Notes under the pieces: generated by a model
Database searches by the model: none
Seen by the model: the letters and a program-made list of their open reading frames with translations, nothing else
What the model was told of the DNA's origin: nothing
Assembly: GCA_963820185.1 (NCBI GenBank)
Contig: CAWFYV010000007.1
Location: 558,001-622,000, forward strand
Source: Aquilonibacter sp963820185
GTDB taxonomy: Bacteria > Vulcanimicrobiota > Vulcanimicrobiia > Vulcanimicrobiales > Vulcanimicrobiaceae
Direction of reading: 5' to 3'
Length of the DNA: 64,000 bases
Program-made: the position numbers and the translations under genes
Shown here: positions 1 through 8,340 of the stretch, piece by piece
How the letters are laid out: each line of letters opens with the position of its first letter
Position numbering within the stretch: the stretch's first letter is position 1

Positions 1-553
1 CGCCGACGACGAGCGCGGTGACGACGATGCCGTCCTTGGTGACTTCTGCACGCAGCGAATCGTAGTAGCCGTGGAGCGCGTGCTTCGCCGCCGCATATCC
101 CGTACGTAAGGGGGTGCCGAGCTTACCGGCAACGCTCGACGTGACGACGATCTGTCCTCTGCCGCGCTTGACCATCGCGGGCACGACTGCTTGCGTGAGC
201 GCGACCGGCGCGAAGAAGTCTACCTCCATGAGGAAGCGGTAGGTCTCCATTTTCGTGTCGCGCGCGAGCGAACGTTGCGAGACGCCCGCATTGTTGACGA
301 GCACATCGATCGGGCCCAGCTCGGATTCGATCTGCGCAATCCAGTTGGGAATCGACGCGAAGTCGGTGACGTCGCCGGGGATGATGGTCGCGCGCGTGCG
401 TGCCGGCAGTTCCGCTTTGACCCGCTCGAGTTCATTGCGGCGGCGGGCCGAGAGTGCGAGTAGCGCACCCTCATCGGCGATGCGGCGGGCAAGTGCCTCA
501 CCGATGCCGCTCGACGCGCCGGTAATCCAAACGACTTTGTTCGCGAGGTTCAT
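1..553 (-). CDS. SDR-family oxidoreductase, 3' end beyond the window
   Basis: N-terminal 184 residues of a classical short-chain dehydrogenase/reductase on the minus strand; the C-terminus lies outside the window. The start ATG at 553 gives MNLANKVVWITGASSGIGEA, with the glycine-rich cofactor motif TGASSGIG at residues 11-18. NNAG follows near residue 85, a TSS motif with the catalytic Ser near 145, and YAAAK with the catalytic Tyr and Lys near 158-162. The set of motifs is complete, so this is an active NAD(P)-dependent enzyme of the cytoplasm. The substrate cannot be told from the sequence. The next gene to the right also reads on the minus strand, 56 bp away. Confidence 0.9.
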   Translation of the reverse strand, partial: MNLANKVVWITGASSGIGEALARRIADEGALLALSARRRNELERVKAELPARTRATIIPGDVTDFASIPNWIAQIESELGPIDVLVNNAGVSQRSLARDTKMETYRFLMEVDFFAPVALTQAVVPAMVKRGRGQIVVTSSVAGKLGTPLRTGYAAAKHALHGYYDSLRAEVTKDGIVVTALVVG

Positions 554-609
554 GTTGATGAATTACGGCGAGTTTGGGATACCGCCTGTACGAAAGCGGG
601 GGTACGCTC

Positions 610-1053
610 CTATTGGTGGGGGGCGGTTGGATTATTCCACATGGTGCCATCGGAGTAGCTAACGCGCAGCGGCACGCACGACATGGCGGAATCCATGTTG
701 AAGCGGCCCATGTCATCGAAGCTAAACGCATGCATGATGACTGCCCCTGGGGCGAACGTTCCGACGTCCCGAACGACCGCATTTACCTTGTTACCTTGAA
801 GATATGCGAACTCGATCGATGCGATCGGCTTGTTTGAGGTGTTTTGGAAGTCGATCATGAGCATCGGCGGCGTGCTCGACTGCGTGATGTGCGTTCCGAA
901 ATAATCGGTGAACCCTTGGACGGACGTCGCACGTTGCGCCGCGCAGCCGTTGACTTTCACGACCTCCGGTCCCATCATCGATTGCGCCTGAACGGGAGCG
1001 GTAAAGGTAAGCCCGGTTGCTAAGATGCCGAGCGTGATGTAAGGAATCTTCAT
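610..1053 (-). CDS. small secreted protein of unknown function
   Basis: A 147-residue protein. Residues 1-23 form a clear Sec signal peptide: MK, then a hydrophobic stretch, ending in PVQAQ. The mature part is short and beta-rich, with two Cys residues (NGCAAQ and MSCVPL) that could pair after export. I do not recognise the family. The start is supported by AAGGAG eight bases upstream of ATG. The gene lies downstream of two tRNA genes on the same strand but is separated from them by a hairpin terminator, so it should have its own promoter in the 60 bp between. Confidence 0.7.
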   Translation of the reverse strand: MKIPYITLGILATGLTFTAPVQAQSMMGPEVVKVNGCAAQRATSVQGFTDYFGTHITQSSTPPMLMIDFQNTSNKPIASIEFAYLQGNKVNAVVRDVGTFAPGAVIMHAFSFDDMGRFNMDSAMSCVPLRVSYSDGTMWNNPTAPHQ

Positions 1054-1116
1054 GTGCTCATCTCCTTGGTTTCAGATAGCGATATTACGCCGACCGAAGC
1101 GTTGCAGATGAGTCAC

Positions 1117-1146
1117 AAAAAAAACCGCACGGCGCGTGCGGTTTTC
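1117..1146 (-). terminator. bidirectional intrinsic terminator after the tRNA pair
   Basis: A GC-rich perfect stem (CCGCACG / CGTGCGG) is flanked by eight A on the left and TTTTCTTTT on the right in plus-strand reading. Read on the minus strand it ends in a run of eight U, directly after tRNA-Glu. It could also stop plus-strand transcription. Confidence 0.8.
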
Positions 1147-1154
1147 TTTTCACT

Positions 1155-1227
1155 TAGCCCCAACCGGATTCGAACCGGTGTTACTGCCGTGAGAGGGCAG
1201 CGTCCTAGGCCTCTAGACGATAGGGCC
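1155..1227 (-). tRNA. tRNA-Glu (CTC)
   Basis: A cloverleaf on the minus strand. The acceptor arm is GGCCCTA/TGGGGCT and the T arm is ACCGG-TTCGAAT-CCGGT. The anticodon arm is CTGCC-CTCTCAC-GGCAG, which gives anticodon CTC. The discriminator is A. CCA is not encoded, so it must be added enzymatically. It follows tRNA-Gln after one base. Confidence 0.93.
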
Positions 1228-1228
1228 G

Positions 1229-1305
1229 TGGCTCCCGAGGCTGGACTCGAACCAACAAGCATCCGCATTCAGAGTGCGGCGTTCTACCAATTGAACTACT
1301 CGGGA
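1229..1305 (-). tRNA. tRNA-Gln (CTG), with encoded CCA
   Basis: A cloverleaf on the minus strand with acceptor TCCCGAG/CTCGGGA. The anticodon arm is CCGCA-CTCTGAA-TGCGG, giving anticodon CTG, and the T loop is TTCGAGT. The discriminator is G, followed by an encoded CCA. It is cotranscribed with tRNA-Glu one base downstream. The partner tRNA lacks CCA. Confidence 0.93.
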
Positions 1306-1324
1306 TCAGGCAGCGACGGTTATA

Positions 1325-1969
1325 CTACACCGGCCGTGGCCGGTCTTGCAAGCACCAGCGCCCCTTATTTCGCGCCCCGTACGTGTCGGTCTGGCTGTGG
1401 CAGTTGGGACAGAGCATTCGAAGGTTCTCGAGGCGGTGGTCATCCTTGACGCCGTTGATGTGATCGATGTGGACGCTGAGCGGCTTTCCTCGCCACTCGC
1501 TCAGGCCGCACTGCTCGCACTCGGTTCGAAGCAGGCCTTCGCGCAGCAGCCGCTCCTTCACGGCGTGGCGGCTCCCTCGGCGGCCGAGCAAAACCTCGAG
1601 AGGCAGCCCAAGTGCGTCGAGCCTTGATCTCGCCGCGCTTGCGAGCTTTGTCCCAAGCGGCCGCGCAAAATCCGAATTCAACCTGGCACTCGCGGTACGA
1701 GTGTCCGGATCGTAATAGCTCTGGATCTCCGCCCAATCGTAGCGTCGCCGGCGATCCTTAAATAGGGGGCGATGGTCGCAGGCGGCCGGTTGAGATGGCC
1801 TTGATTCCACGCGGCATGCGTGAAGCCAAAGCGCTTCTGCGCAGTCAACGAAGCCATGGCCCTCGTCGTGGTAGCGCTGGATCGCCGCCCAGTCGTAAAG
1901 ACGGCGATCCCTCGACTTCCTTATGCTAGTACGCTCGGGATGACAAGCGGGGCAAGGACATTTCGGCAT
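1325..1969 (-). pseudogene. HNH endonuclease, duplicated N-terminal module, several frameshifts
   Basis: The longest frame gives 214 residues. The C-terminal part is a good HNH nuclease: CEQCG, then HIDHINGVKDDHRLENLR, then CPNCHSQT. The family has an N-terminal module of the form YDWxxIQxYYDEGHSxRECQxxFGF. Here that module occurs twice, from YDWAAIQRYHDEGHG and from YDWAEIQSYYD. In both copies the continuation jumps to another frame: FGFTHAAWNQG after the first, GHSYRECQVEFGFCAAAWDKA after the second. The second copy then returns to the main frame at RLDALGLPLE. At least three indels are needed to rebuild the protein, so it is a decaying gene or an error-rich stretch. The start MPKCPCPAC follows TATAAT and AGGAG closely. 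The next codons (HPERTS) come from a dispersed repeat. Confidence 0.7.
1910..1946. repeat. half-copy of a dispersed palindromic repeat
   Basis: CCCTCGACTTC at 1910-1920 and TACGCTCGGGATGACAA at 1930-1946 match the right end of the 266 bp palindromic element between purB and purC (31300-31340). The spacers differ. Only the right half is present here. It lies inside the 5' end of the HNH reading frame and supplies its residues around HPERTSIRKSRD. Confidence 0.65.
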
Positions 1970-1979
1970 ACTCCTATTA

Positions 1980-1999
1980 TAGCGAACATATGTTCGCTA
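1980..1999. promoter_or_regulatory. perfect 20 bp palindrome matching the CGAAC-N4-GTTCG SOS box
   Basis: TAGCGAACATATGTTCGCTA is a perfect palindrome and contains CGAACATATGTTCG, the consensus LexA/DinR box of Gram-positive bacteria. On the minus strand it overlaps TATAAT (1976-1981) and lies 11 bp before the HNH start codon. A repressor bound here would block that promoter. It is 105 bp upstream of the plus-strand nucleotidyltransferase at 2105, so it could serve that gene instead. LexA itself is not in the window. Confidence 0.65.
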
Positions 2000-2104
2000 G
2001 TTGTTTCCAGGATGTTACCGCGGGCTGAGATTTGAGCAAATAGAAAAATCCGCGGTGCGTCGAACCTATGCTGTGCGCACCATTTTCGAAAAGGAGTCTC
2101 GGTT

Positions 2105-3190
2105 TTGCAAGCTATCGTGCTCGTCGGCGGTGAAGGCACGCGCCTTCGTCCGCTCACGTATGGAACGCCGAAACCAATGGTGCCCATTGCCGGCGTACCG
2201 TTTCTCGCGCGCACGATGGAACGGCTCTGCATCGCCGGCATTCGCGACGTGATTCTGCCCGCGGGCTACATGCCCGAAGCGATCATCAACTATTTCGGTG
2301 ACGGCTCGGCGCTCGGCATGAAGATTACCTACGTGATCGAGGAAACGCCGCTCGGCACGGCCGGTGCGCTCAAGAACGTCGAGCAGTACATTACGGGCCC
2401 ATTTGTCGTGCTAAACGGGGATATTCTCACCAGTCTCGATTTGCGTAAAATGGTGGCAGAACACGAGCGCAAAGGCGGTATCGGTCTCTTGCATCTCATC
2501 CGCGTCGACGATCCATCGTCATTCGGCTGCGTCGTGCATGACGAAAACGGCCTTATTTCCGCATTCGTCGAGAAGCCGCCGCGCGAAACTGCGCCGACGA
2601 ATGAAATCAACGCTGGAACGTATCTTTTCGAACAAGAGATCCTCGATTTGATTCCCGCGGGGCGGAATGTATCGATCGAACGCGAAACATTCCCGCAGAT
2701 CATCGCGAGTGGTAAAGGCCTTTACGCTTACACCACGAGCGATTATTGGATTGATCTTGGCAAGCCCGAGCAATATCTGAGCGCTCACCGCGACGTCCTC
2801 GCGGGCCGCATGCCGCTCCTCGAGCTTGAACCCGGGGCGACCGGTGAAGGTGCGCCTGGGCTAAGCAACGTCGCCAAGCTTCATCTGCCCGTCCATGCCG
2901 ACGCCGCCATACAGGTCGACCCAACCGCCGAAATCGGTCCAAATCTCGTGCTCGGCGAGGGCTGCCGGATCGAATCCGGCGCGATCGTGCGCGACAGTGT
3001 GCTCTGGGACGGGGTTATTATAGAAGAGGGGGCGATCGTCGAGGGGGCGATCGTGGCCAGTAACGCGCGGATTGGTCGCGGGGCTCGCGTGGAGGCGGGC
3101 AGCGTGATCGGTCACGATGCGGTCGTGGGCCCAGGCGAGGTGCTTGGACCCGACAGCCGCGTCGGCGCTTCCGCCCCAATCACCCGGTAG
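2105..3190 (+). CDS. sugar-1-phosphate nucleotidyltransferase with left-handed beta-helix tail
   Basis: A 361-residue enzyme of the mannose-1-phosphate guanylyltransferase / glucose-1-phosphate thymidylyltransferase superfamily, joining a sugar phosphate to an NTP. Residues 1-235 carry the nucleotidyltransferase fold: VGGEGTRLRPLTYGTPKP near the N-terminus, NGDILT near 100 and the sugar-binding VEKPP near 155. Residues 255-355 are hexapeptide repeats (IGPNLVLGEGCRIESGAIV). The start is a TTG with AAGGAG eight bases upstream. A glycosyltransferase and a glycan-associated protein follow on the same strand, so it probably supplies their nucleotide sugar. The exact sugar and nucleotide are not decidable here; GDP-mannose is the likeliest guess. 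Confidence 0.85.
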   Translation: MQAIVLVGGEGTRLRPLTYGTPKPMVPIAGVPFLARTMERLCIAGIRDVILPAGYMPEAIINYFGDGSALGMKITYVIEETPLGTAGALKNVEQYITGPFVVLNGDILTSLDLRKMVAEHERKGGIGLLHLIRVDDPSSFGCVVHDENGLISAFVEKPPRETAPTNEINAGTYLFEQEILDLIPAGRNVSIERETFPQIIASGKGLYAYTTSDYWIDLGKPEQYLSAHRDVLAGRMPLLELEPGATGEGAPGLSNVAKLHLPVHADAAIQVDPTAEIGPNLVLGEGCRIESGAIVRDSVLWDGVIIEEGAIVEGAIVASNARIGRGARVEAGSVIGHDAVVGPGEVLGPDSRVGASAPITR

Positions 3191-3254
3191 GCAAGCGCGT
3201 TTTTAGAGTCGCCTCGCCGGGTATCCCCTGATAAGCAGGGGAGGAGCTTCCTAA

Positions 3255-4415
3255 ATGGTCTTGCTACTCGGGTCGTACCCGCCGCGGGAATGCGGCATCG
3301 CCACATTCATGCATGACGTGAAGACGTCGTTCGACGGCGCCTTCTCATCCCGCACCGATGTGATCGCGATCGACGAACCCGGCGGCGAGGCGCGCCGCTA
3401 TCCGGCCGAAGTCGTCGCGCGTCTGCAAGAGCAAGACCACTACGCCTACCCGTTGATGGCTCGCTTCATCGACAACCATCCGGCCGATTACCTCAATATC
3501 CAGCACGAGTACGGACTCTTCGGCGGCGAGCGCGGTGAATGGCTGATCGATCTGCTCGATCGCGTCAGTAAGCCTGTCGCTCTCACGATGCACACCGTGT
3601 TGCCCGAGCCCGACGACGTGATGCTGCGCGTCACGCGCGAATTGTGCGAGCGTTCTACGCGAGTAATTTCGCTTTCTGCAACGGGCCGCGATTTGCTCGA
3701 GCGCGTCTATGGCATCGATCCGCAGCGTCTGCGCGTGATTCATCACGGCGTGCCGGATGTGCCGTTCGCCGATACGACGCTTGCCAAAGCCTCATTCGGC
3801 ATCGGCCAACGCATGGTCGTATCGACCTTCGGCTTGATCAACCGCGGCAAAGGCCTTGAATATGCGATTGAAGCGATGCGCGACGTCGTGAAGCGCCACC
3901 CCGAGGTGCTCTACCTGATTTTGGGCGAAACGCATCCCGTTGTGCGCCGGCGTGAGGGCGAATCGTACCGCGAAGAATTGCAAGAGCTCGTGCGTTCGAA
4001 CGGGCTGCAATACAACGTGCAGCTGATCGACAAGTACCTCGACTTCGACGAACTCGTCTCATACTTGCAAGCTACCGACATCTATCTCACGCCGTACCTC
4101 AATCCGGTGCAAATCGTCAGCGGTACGCTCGCGTATGCGGTCGGCTGCGGTAAGGCGATCGTCTCGACGCCCTATCTTTACGCGCAAGAGCTGCTGGCGT
4201 ACGGGCGTGGATTTCTCTGCGAATTCCGCGATGCGCGCTCGATCACCGACCACGTGAACGCGCTGCTCGACGATCCCTCGCTGCGCCGCTCGACCGAACG
4301 CCGTGCCTACCGCTTTGGGCGCCAGATGACCTGGCCCCACGTGGCGCGCGAGTACGGCAAGCTCTTTGTCGAGCTTGGGTCGACGGGCGAGATGCCATTA
4401 GTTACCTCCGCGTAG
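3255..4415 (+). CDS. GT4-type glycosyltransferase
   Basis: A 386-residue GT-B glycosyltransferase of family GT4. The N-terminal half has the glycine motif PPRECGIATF and the NIQHEYGLFGG segment. The C-terminal half has the nucleotide-binding fold (VSTFGLINRGKG near 195) and the donor-binding region YLTPYLNPVQIVSGTLAYAVG near 280, in which the usual E-x7-E motif is not strict. The protein should be cytoplasmic or membrane-associated and act in exopolysaccharide or storage glycan assembly. The start ATG follows GGGGAGG. Eleven bases separate it from the next gene, so they are probably cotranscribed. Confidence 0.85.
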   Translation: MVLLLGSYPPRECGIATFMHDVKTSFDGAFSSRTDVIAIDEPGGEARRYPAEVVARLQEQDHYAYPLMARFIDNHPADYLNIQHEYGLFGGERGEWLIDLLDRVSKPVALTMHTVLPEPDDVMLRVTRELCERSTRVISLSATGRDLLERVYGIDPQRLRVIHHGVPDVPFADTTLAKASFGIGQRMVVSTFGLINRGKGLEYAIEAMRDVVKRHPEVLYLILGETHPVVRRREGESYREELQELVRSNGLQYNVQLIDKYLDFDELVSYLQATDIYLTPYLNPVQIVSGTLAYAVGCGKAIVSTPYLYAQELLAYGRGFLCEFRDARSITDHVNALLDDPSLRRSTERRAYRFGRQMTWPHVAREYGKLFVELGSTGEMPLVTSA

Positions 4416-4426
4416 AACAACGGCGG

Positions 4427-5437
4427 GTGGCACTGTCCCTCCCGCCGCTCGATCACGTGCGGACCCTCACCGATGACGTGGGGATCATTCAGCATGCGCG
4501 CGAGAGCGTGCCGGATCGTTCGACCGGCTACTGCACCGACGACGTTGCGCGCGCGCTCATCGTTATGTTCATGCGGCTTCAGCGCGTTGCCGACGATGAG
4601 GCCCTGCGCCTCGCGGCGATTTACCTCGCCTTCCTATATGATGCGCGTTTGGCCGATGGGCGCTTTCACAACTTCATGAGTTACGGCCGCACCTGGCTCG
4701 ACGAGGTCGGCACGCCCGACAGCTGCGGCCGGGCGATGTGGTCGCTCGGGTATGCAGCGCGCTACGCTCCGCGCGAATCTTGGCGGCGCGTCAGCGCGCA
4801 ACTGCTCGATCAGACGCTGGGGTGTGTCGACTGGCTCGAGTATCCCCGCGCACAGTCCTATGCAATGCTCGGTATCGCACATGCGCTCCATGCCGAAGCG
4901 ACGCCGGCTCGCACGCGCGCGCTGCAGTCGCTTGCGCAATCGCTCGCAGCTCGCTATGAGCGCGAGCATCAGCCCGATTGGGAGTGGTTCGAGCCGCAGA
5001 TGACCTACGACAATGCTCGCTTGCCCGAGGCGCTCTTGCGGGCCGGCCTCGCACTCGAAGACCACCGCTTCCTTGCCATCGGCGGGAGCACGCTGCGGTT
5101 CTTGGAGCGCACCGTCTTCGAGGACGGCATCTTCGTCCCGATCGGTAACGAAGGATGGTTCCGGCGCGGCGGGCCGCGCGCCCGCTTCGCGCAACAACCC
5201 CTCGAAGCTGCGGCAATGGTCGACGCGGAGCTTGCTGCTTTTGACGCATTTGGGAAGCTCCCGCACCGTACCGCGGCGGAATCCGCGGCGGCGTGGTATA
5301 ACGGAAAAAATCTGCTGGGCGTCACCATGGCACACGCGGGCGGATGCTATGATGGGCTTGAAGCCGACGGTCCGAATCGGAACATGGGCGCCGAATCGAC
5401 GCTTGCATACCTTGCGGCGGTCCACGCGCAAGAGTAG
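4427..5437 (+). CDS. (alpha/alpha)6-barrel-like protein linked to glycosyltransferase
   Basis: A 336-residue protein starting at GTG, 11 bp after the GT4 gene. It is nearly all helical, with repeated hairpins rich in aromatic and acidic residues: STGYCTDDVARAL near 32, DGRFHNFMSYGRTW near 75, WEWFEPQMTYDNARLPEALL near 195, GNEGWF near 240 and NRNMGAESTLAYL near the end. This pattern resembles alpha,alpha-toroid glycosidases and epimerases that stand beside GT4 enzymes in other genomes. A role in trimming or building the same glycan is inferred from the pairing. No signal peptide is seen, so it should be cytoplasmic. Confidence 0.65.
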   Translation: MALSLPPLDHVRTLTDDVGIIQHARESVPDRSTGYCTDDVARALIVMFMRLQRVADDEALRLAAIYLAFLYDARLADGRFHNFMSYGRTWLDEVGTPDSCGRAMWSLGYAARYAPRESWRRVSAQLLDQTLGCVDWLEYPRAQSYAMLGIAHALHAEATPARTRALQSLAQSLAARYEREHQPDWEWFEPQMTYDNARLPEALLRAGLALEDHRFLAIGGSTLRFLERTVFEDGIFVPIGNEGWFRRGGPRARFAQQPLEAAAMVDAELAAFDAFGKLPHRTAAESAAAWYNGKNLLGVTMAHAGGCYDGLEADGPNRNMGAESTLAYLAAVHAQE

Positions 5438-5467
5438 AATTGACGGTTCCCGGCGAATATATGCCGG

Positions 5468-7633
5468 ATGATGATCCTGGAGACTGAAGCTCTCAACGAT
5501 ATACAAACACAGGCCGTCGAACAAACCGACGGTCCCGTTTTGATATTCGCCGGTGCCGGAAGCGGCAAAACGCGCGTGCTTACGCACCGCATTGCACTGC
5601 TGCTCGGACAACGCCGCGTTGCTCCGGATCGCATTCTTGCAGTCACGTTCACCAACAAGGCCGCGGGTGAAATGAAGACGCGTCTCGAGCGCATGGTCGG
5701 CGCTCCGGCGCGCGATCTGTGGGTCGGCACGTTCCATTCGATGTGCGTGCGCATGCTGCGCCGCGACGGCAGCAAGGCCGGCATCTCGCCGAGCTTTGCG
5801 ATTATCGACGAAGCCGATCAGCGGCAGCTCATCAAAGATATCCTCGACGATCTCGACTACGACGAGCGCCAGCTTTCGCCGGGCGCGTGTCTGCACGAGA
5901 TCAGCAAGGCCAAGAACTCGCTGATCTGGCCGGATAAATATCATGAGTCGCAAACGTCGTTCCTCGGCGAGCGTCTGGCTAACGTCTACACCGAGTACGA
6001 GCGTCGCCTGCGCGAGTCCAACAGCCTTGATTTCGACGATCTGATCGTACGCACGATCGATCTGCTCGAGCGCGACGAGAACGTACGCGAAAAGTACCAA
6101 AACAAGTTCGAGTACATCTTGGTCGACGAGTACCAGGACGTCAACGTCGCACAGTATCGCCTAATTGCGATCCTGGGCGCCAAGCACAAGAACATCACCG
6201 TCGTCGGCGACGACGATCAGTCGATTTATTCATGGCGCGGCAGCGACTATCGCATGATCCTGCGCTTCGAGGAAGATTTCCCGGGCGCCAAGGTCTTCAA
6301 GCTGGAAGAGAACTATCGCTCCACCCAACGCATTCTCGATGCGGCCAATTCGCTGGTTTCGAACAACAAGGAGCGTGCGCCGAAGAAGCTCTTCACTAGT
6401 CGGGCCGAGGGCGAAGCGATCACGGTATACGCCGCAGCGACCGAACGCGACGAAGCGCGCTATACCGTCGAGAAGATCAAGCAAATGGTCCGCGACGGCG
6501 CGGCCTACAAAGATTTCTTGATCCTCTATCGCACCAACGCGCAATCGCGCGTCTTCGAAGAAGCGCTGATTGCCGACGGCATTCCCTATCGCGTCGTCGG
6601 CGGCGTCGGCTTCTACGCGCGCTCCGAGATCAAAGACGTCATCGCCTACCTGCGCTACATCGTCAACCCCGCCGATGCGCTTGCATTCAAGCGTATCGTC
6701 AACGTGCCGCGCCGCGGTATCGGCCAGCAGACGCTCGCCGCGCTCGTCCAAGCTGCCAGCGCACGTGGCCTCTCGGTCGGTGAGGCAATATTCGATAGCG
6801 AGCTGCTGCGAGAAGCAGTGCCCAAGAAACTCAAGGAGCTCGAGCGTTTCGCCGAGTTGATCCGTAGCTTCCGTAATCGCGCTGAGGACATGGGCGTGGC
6901 CGATCTCCTGGTCAGCGTGATGGAAGACTCGGGCTACGTGCGCGAATTGCAAGCCGAAGAGACGCACGACGCACGCGCGCGCGTCGAGAACCTGCAAGAG
7001 CTTATCGGTGTCGCACGTGAATATGAAGGTGGCGATCCCGAAGCGTCGGTCTCCGGTTTCCTGACCAACGTCGCGCTGATCAGCGATCTCGACTCGCTCG
7101 ATCCTGACTCATCGTATGTGACCCTGATGACGATGCACGGCGCAAAGGGCCTCGAGTTCGCGCACGTCTTCTTGACCGGGCTCGAAGAAGGCGTCTTCCC
7201 GCACAGCCGTGCGCTGACCGACGTGACCGAACTCGAAGAAGAGCGCCGTCTGGCCTACGTGGGCGTGACCCGCGCGATGGATCGCCTCTTCCTTTCGTAC
7301 GCGCAACGTCGCGCGCTGTTCGGCAATACGTATGCGTATCCGAAGTCGCGCTTCATCGAAGAGATGCCGGGCCTCGAAGTGCTCGAGAGCGACAGCGTCG
7401 TGCTGCCGCGTCCGTCGGGTGGTCGCTGGCGCGAGGTTGCGATTCACGAATCCGCGGGCGCCGGCATGCAGATGAACCTGCGCGACGGCGACAAAGTGCG
7501 TCATCCCAAGTGGGGCGAGGGCACGATCCGCGGGCTCGTCGGCGCGGGCGGCGATGGCCTCGTGACGATTGACTTCCCGAACGTCGGCCAAAAGATGCTG
7601 ATGTTAAAATACGCCCCGCTGGAAAAAGTCTAG
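5468..7633 (+). CDS. pcrA: ATP-dependent DNA helicase PcrA/UvrD
   Basis: A 721-residue superfamily 1A 3'-5' helicase that unwinds DNA in repair and removes RecA or stalled complexes. Motifs occur in order: Q motif at LNDIQTQAV, Walker A GAGSGKT near 29-35, motif Ia TFTNKAAGEM, motif II VDEYQDVN near 218, motif III GDDDQSIYSWRG, motif IV YRSTQRI, motif V TMHGAKGLEFAHVF near 555 and motif VI AYVGVTRAMDRL near 595. The last 50 residues (GDKVRHPKWGEGTI) form the Tudor-like C-terminal domain typical of PcrA. Length and motif set are normal. An ATGATG at the start leaves a one-codon ambiguity. Confidence 0.95.
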   Translation: MMILETEALNDIQTQAVEQTDGPVLIFAGAGSGKTRVLTHRIALLLGQRRVAPDRILAVTFTNKAAGEMKTRLERMVGAPARDLWVGTFHSMCVRMLRRDGSKAGISPSFAIIDEADQRQLIKDILDDLDYDERQLSPGACLHEISKAKNSLIWPDKYHESQTSFLGERLANVYTEYERRLRESNSLDFDDLIVRTIDLLERDENVREKYQNKFEYILVDEYQDVNVAQYRLIAILGAKHKNITVVGDDDQSIYSWRGSDYRMILRFEEDFPGAKVFKLEENYRSTQRILDAANSLVSNNKERAPKKLFTSRAEGEAITVYAAATERDEARYTVEKIKQMVRDGAAYKDFLILYRTNAQSRVFEEALIADGIPYRVVGGVGFYARSEIKDVIAYLRYIVNPADALAFKRIVNVPRRGIGQQTLAALVQAASARGLSVGEAIFDSELLREAVPKKLKELERFAELIRSFRNRAEDMGVADLLVSVMEDSGYVRELQAEETHDARARVENLQELIGVAREYEGGDPEASVSGFLTNVALISDLDSLDPDSSYVTLMTMHGAKGLEFAHVFLTGLEEGVFPHSRALTDVTELEEERRLAYVGVTRAMDRLFLSYAQRRALFGNTYAYPKSRFIEEMPGLEVLESDSVVLPRPSGGRWREVAIHESAGAGMQMNLRDGDKVRHPKWGEGTIRGLVGAGGDGLVTIDFPNVGQKMLMLKYAPLEKV

Positions 7634-7650
7634 CCGCCGAGGATTCGCCG

Positions 7651-8340
7651 ATGTTACGCGTTGCCGTGGCCGGCGCGCTCGGTCGCATGGGGCGCGTCGC
7701 TTGTACTGCACTCAAAGAAACCACCGACGTAACCTATGCCGGTGGTTTAGCGCGCACACCGCTTGCCGACGAACACATCTTCACCGATCTCGACGAACTG
7801 CTGCGCAACGAAAAACCCGACGTGCTGCTCGATCTGACGACGTATCCCAATAGCGTGCAGATCTCGATGAATGCGCTCGCACATAACGTGCGGCCGGTGA
7901 TCGGCGTGAGCGGGTGGACGATGCAGGATCGCGATGCGCTCGACGCCGTGGCGCGCGAACATGGCCTCGGCGCAATGCTCGTACCGAACTTCTCGATCGG
8001 CGCGATCTTGATGATGCGCTTCGCAGAAGAAGCAGCGAAGTATTTTCCAAGCGTCGAGATCGTCGAACTGCACCACGACGGCAAGCTCGACGCGCCGTCC
8101 GGTACGGCCAAGCTCACCGCCGAACGCATCATCCAAGGCGGCGGCCCGTCGCCCGTGCCGATTCACAGCGTGCGCATGCGCGGCATGCTTGCACACCAAG
8201 AAGTGCTCTTTGGCACCGACGGCGAGGTGTTGACGATTCGTCACGACTCGCTCTCGCGCGAGTCGTTCGTGCCGGGCATGCTCGCAGCCGTGCGCAAGGT
8301 CACGACGATCAGCGGCTTAGAGGTTGGGCTCGATGCTTAG
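7651..8340 (+). CDS. dapB: 4-hydroxy-tetrahydrodipicolinate reductase
   Basis: A 229-residue NAD(P)H-dependent reductase of the diaminopimelate/lysine pathway. The Rossmann motif is VAGALGRMG at residues 5-13. The central segment VPNFSIGAILMM and the substrate signature ELHHDGKLDAPSGTA (near 140) carry the catalytic His-His pair and the Lys. It opens a four-gene unit dapB-asd-lysC-dapA in which each junction overlaps by 4-8 bp, so translation is coupled. It is slightly shorter than the Escherichia coli enzyme, as in many other phyla. Confidence 0.93.
   Translation: MLRVAVAGALGRMGRVACTALKETTDVTYAGGLARTPLADEHIFTDLDELLRNEKPDVLLDLTTYPNSVQISMNALAHNVRPVIGVSGWTMQDRDALDAVAREHGLGAMLVPNFSIGAILMMRFAEEAAKYFPSVEIVELHHDGKLDAPSGTAKLTAERIIQGGGPSPVPIHSVRMRGMLAHQEVLFGTDGEVLTIRHDSLSRESFVPGMLAAVRKVTTISGLEVGLDA

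Noticed and set aside
4634..6100. A 488-codon open frame on the minus strand across the toroid protein and pcrA
   Set aside because: It is the mirror of two well-supported plus-strand genes in GC-rich DNA; the translation has no coherent domain.
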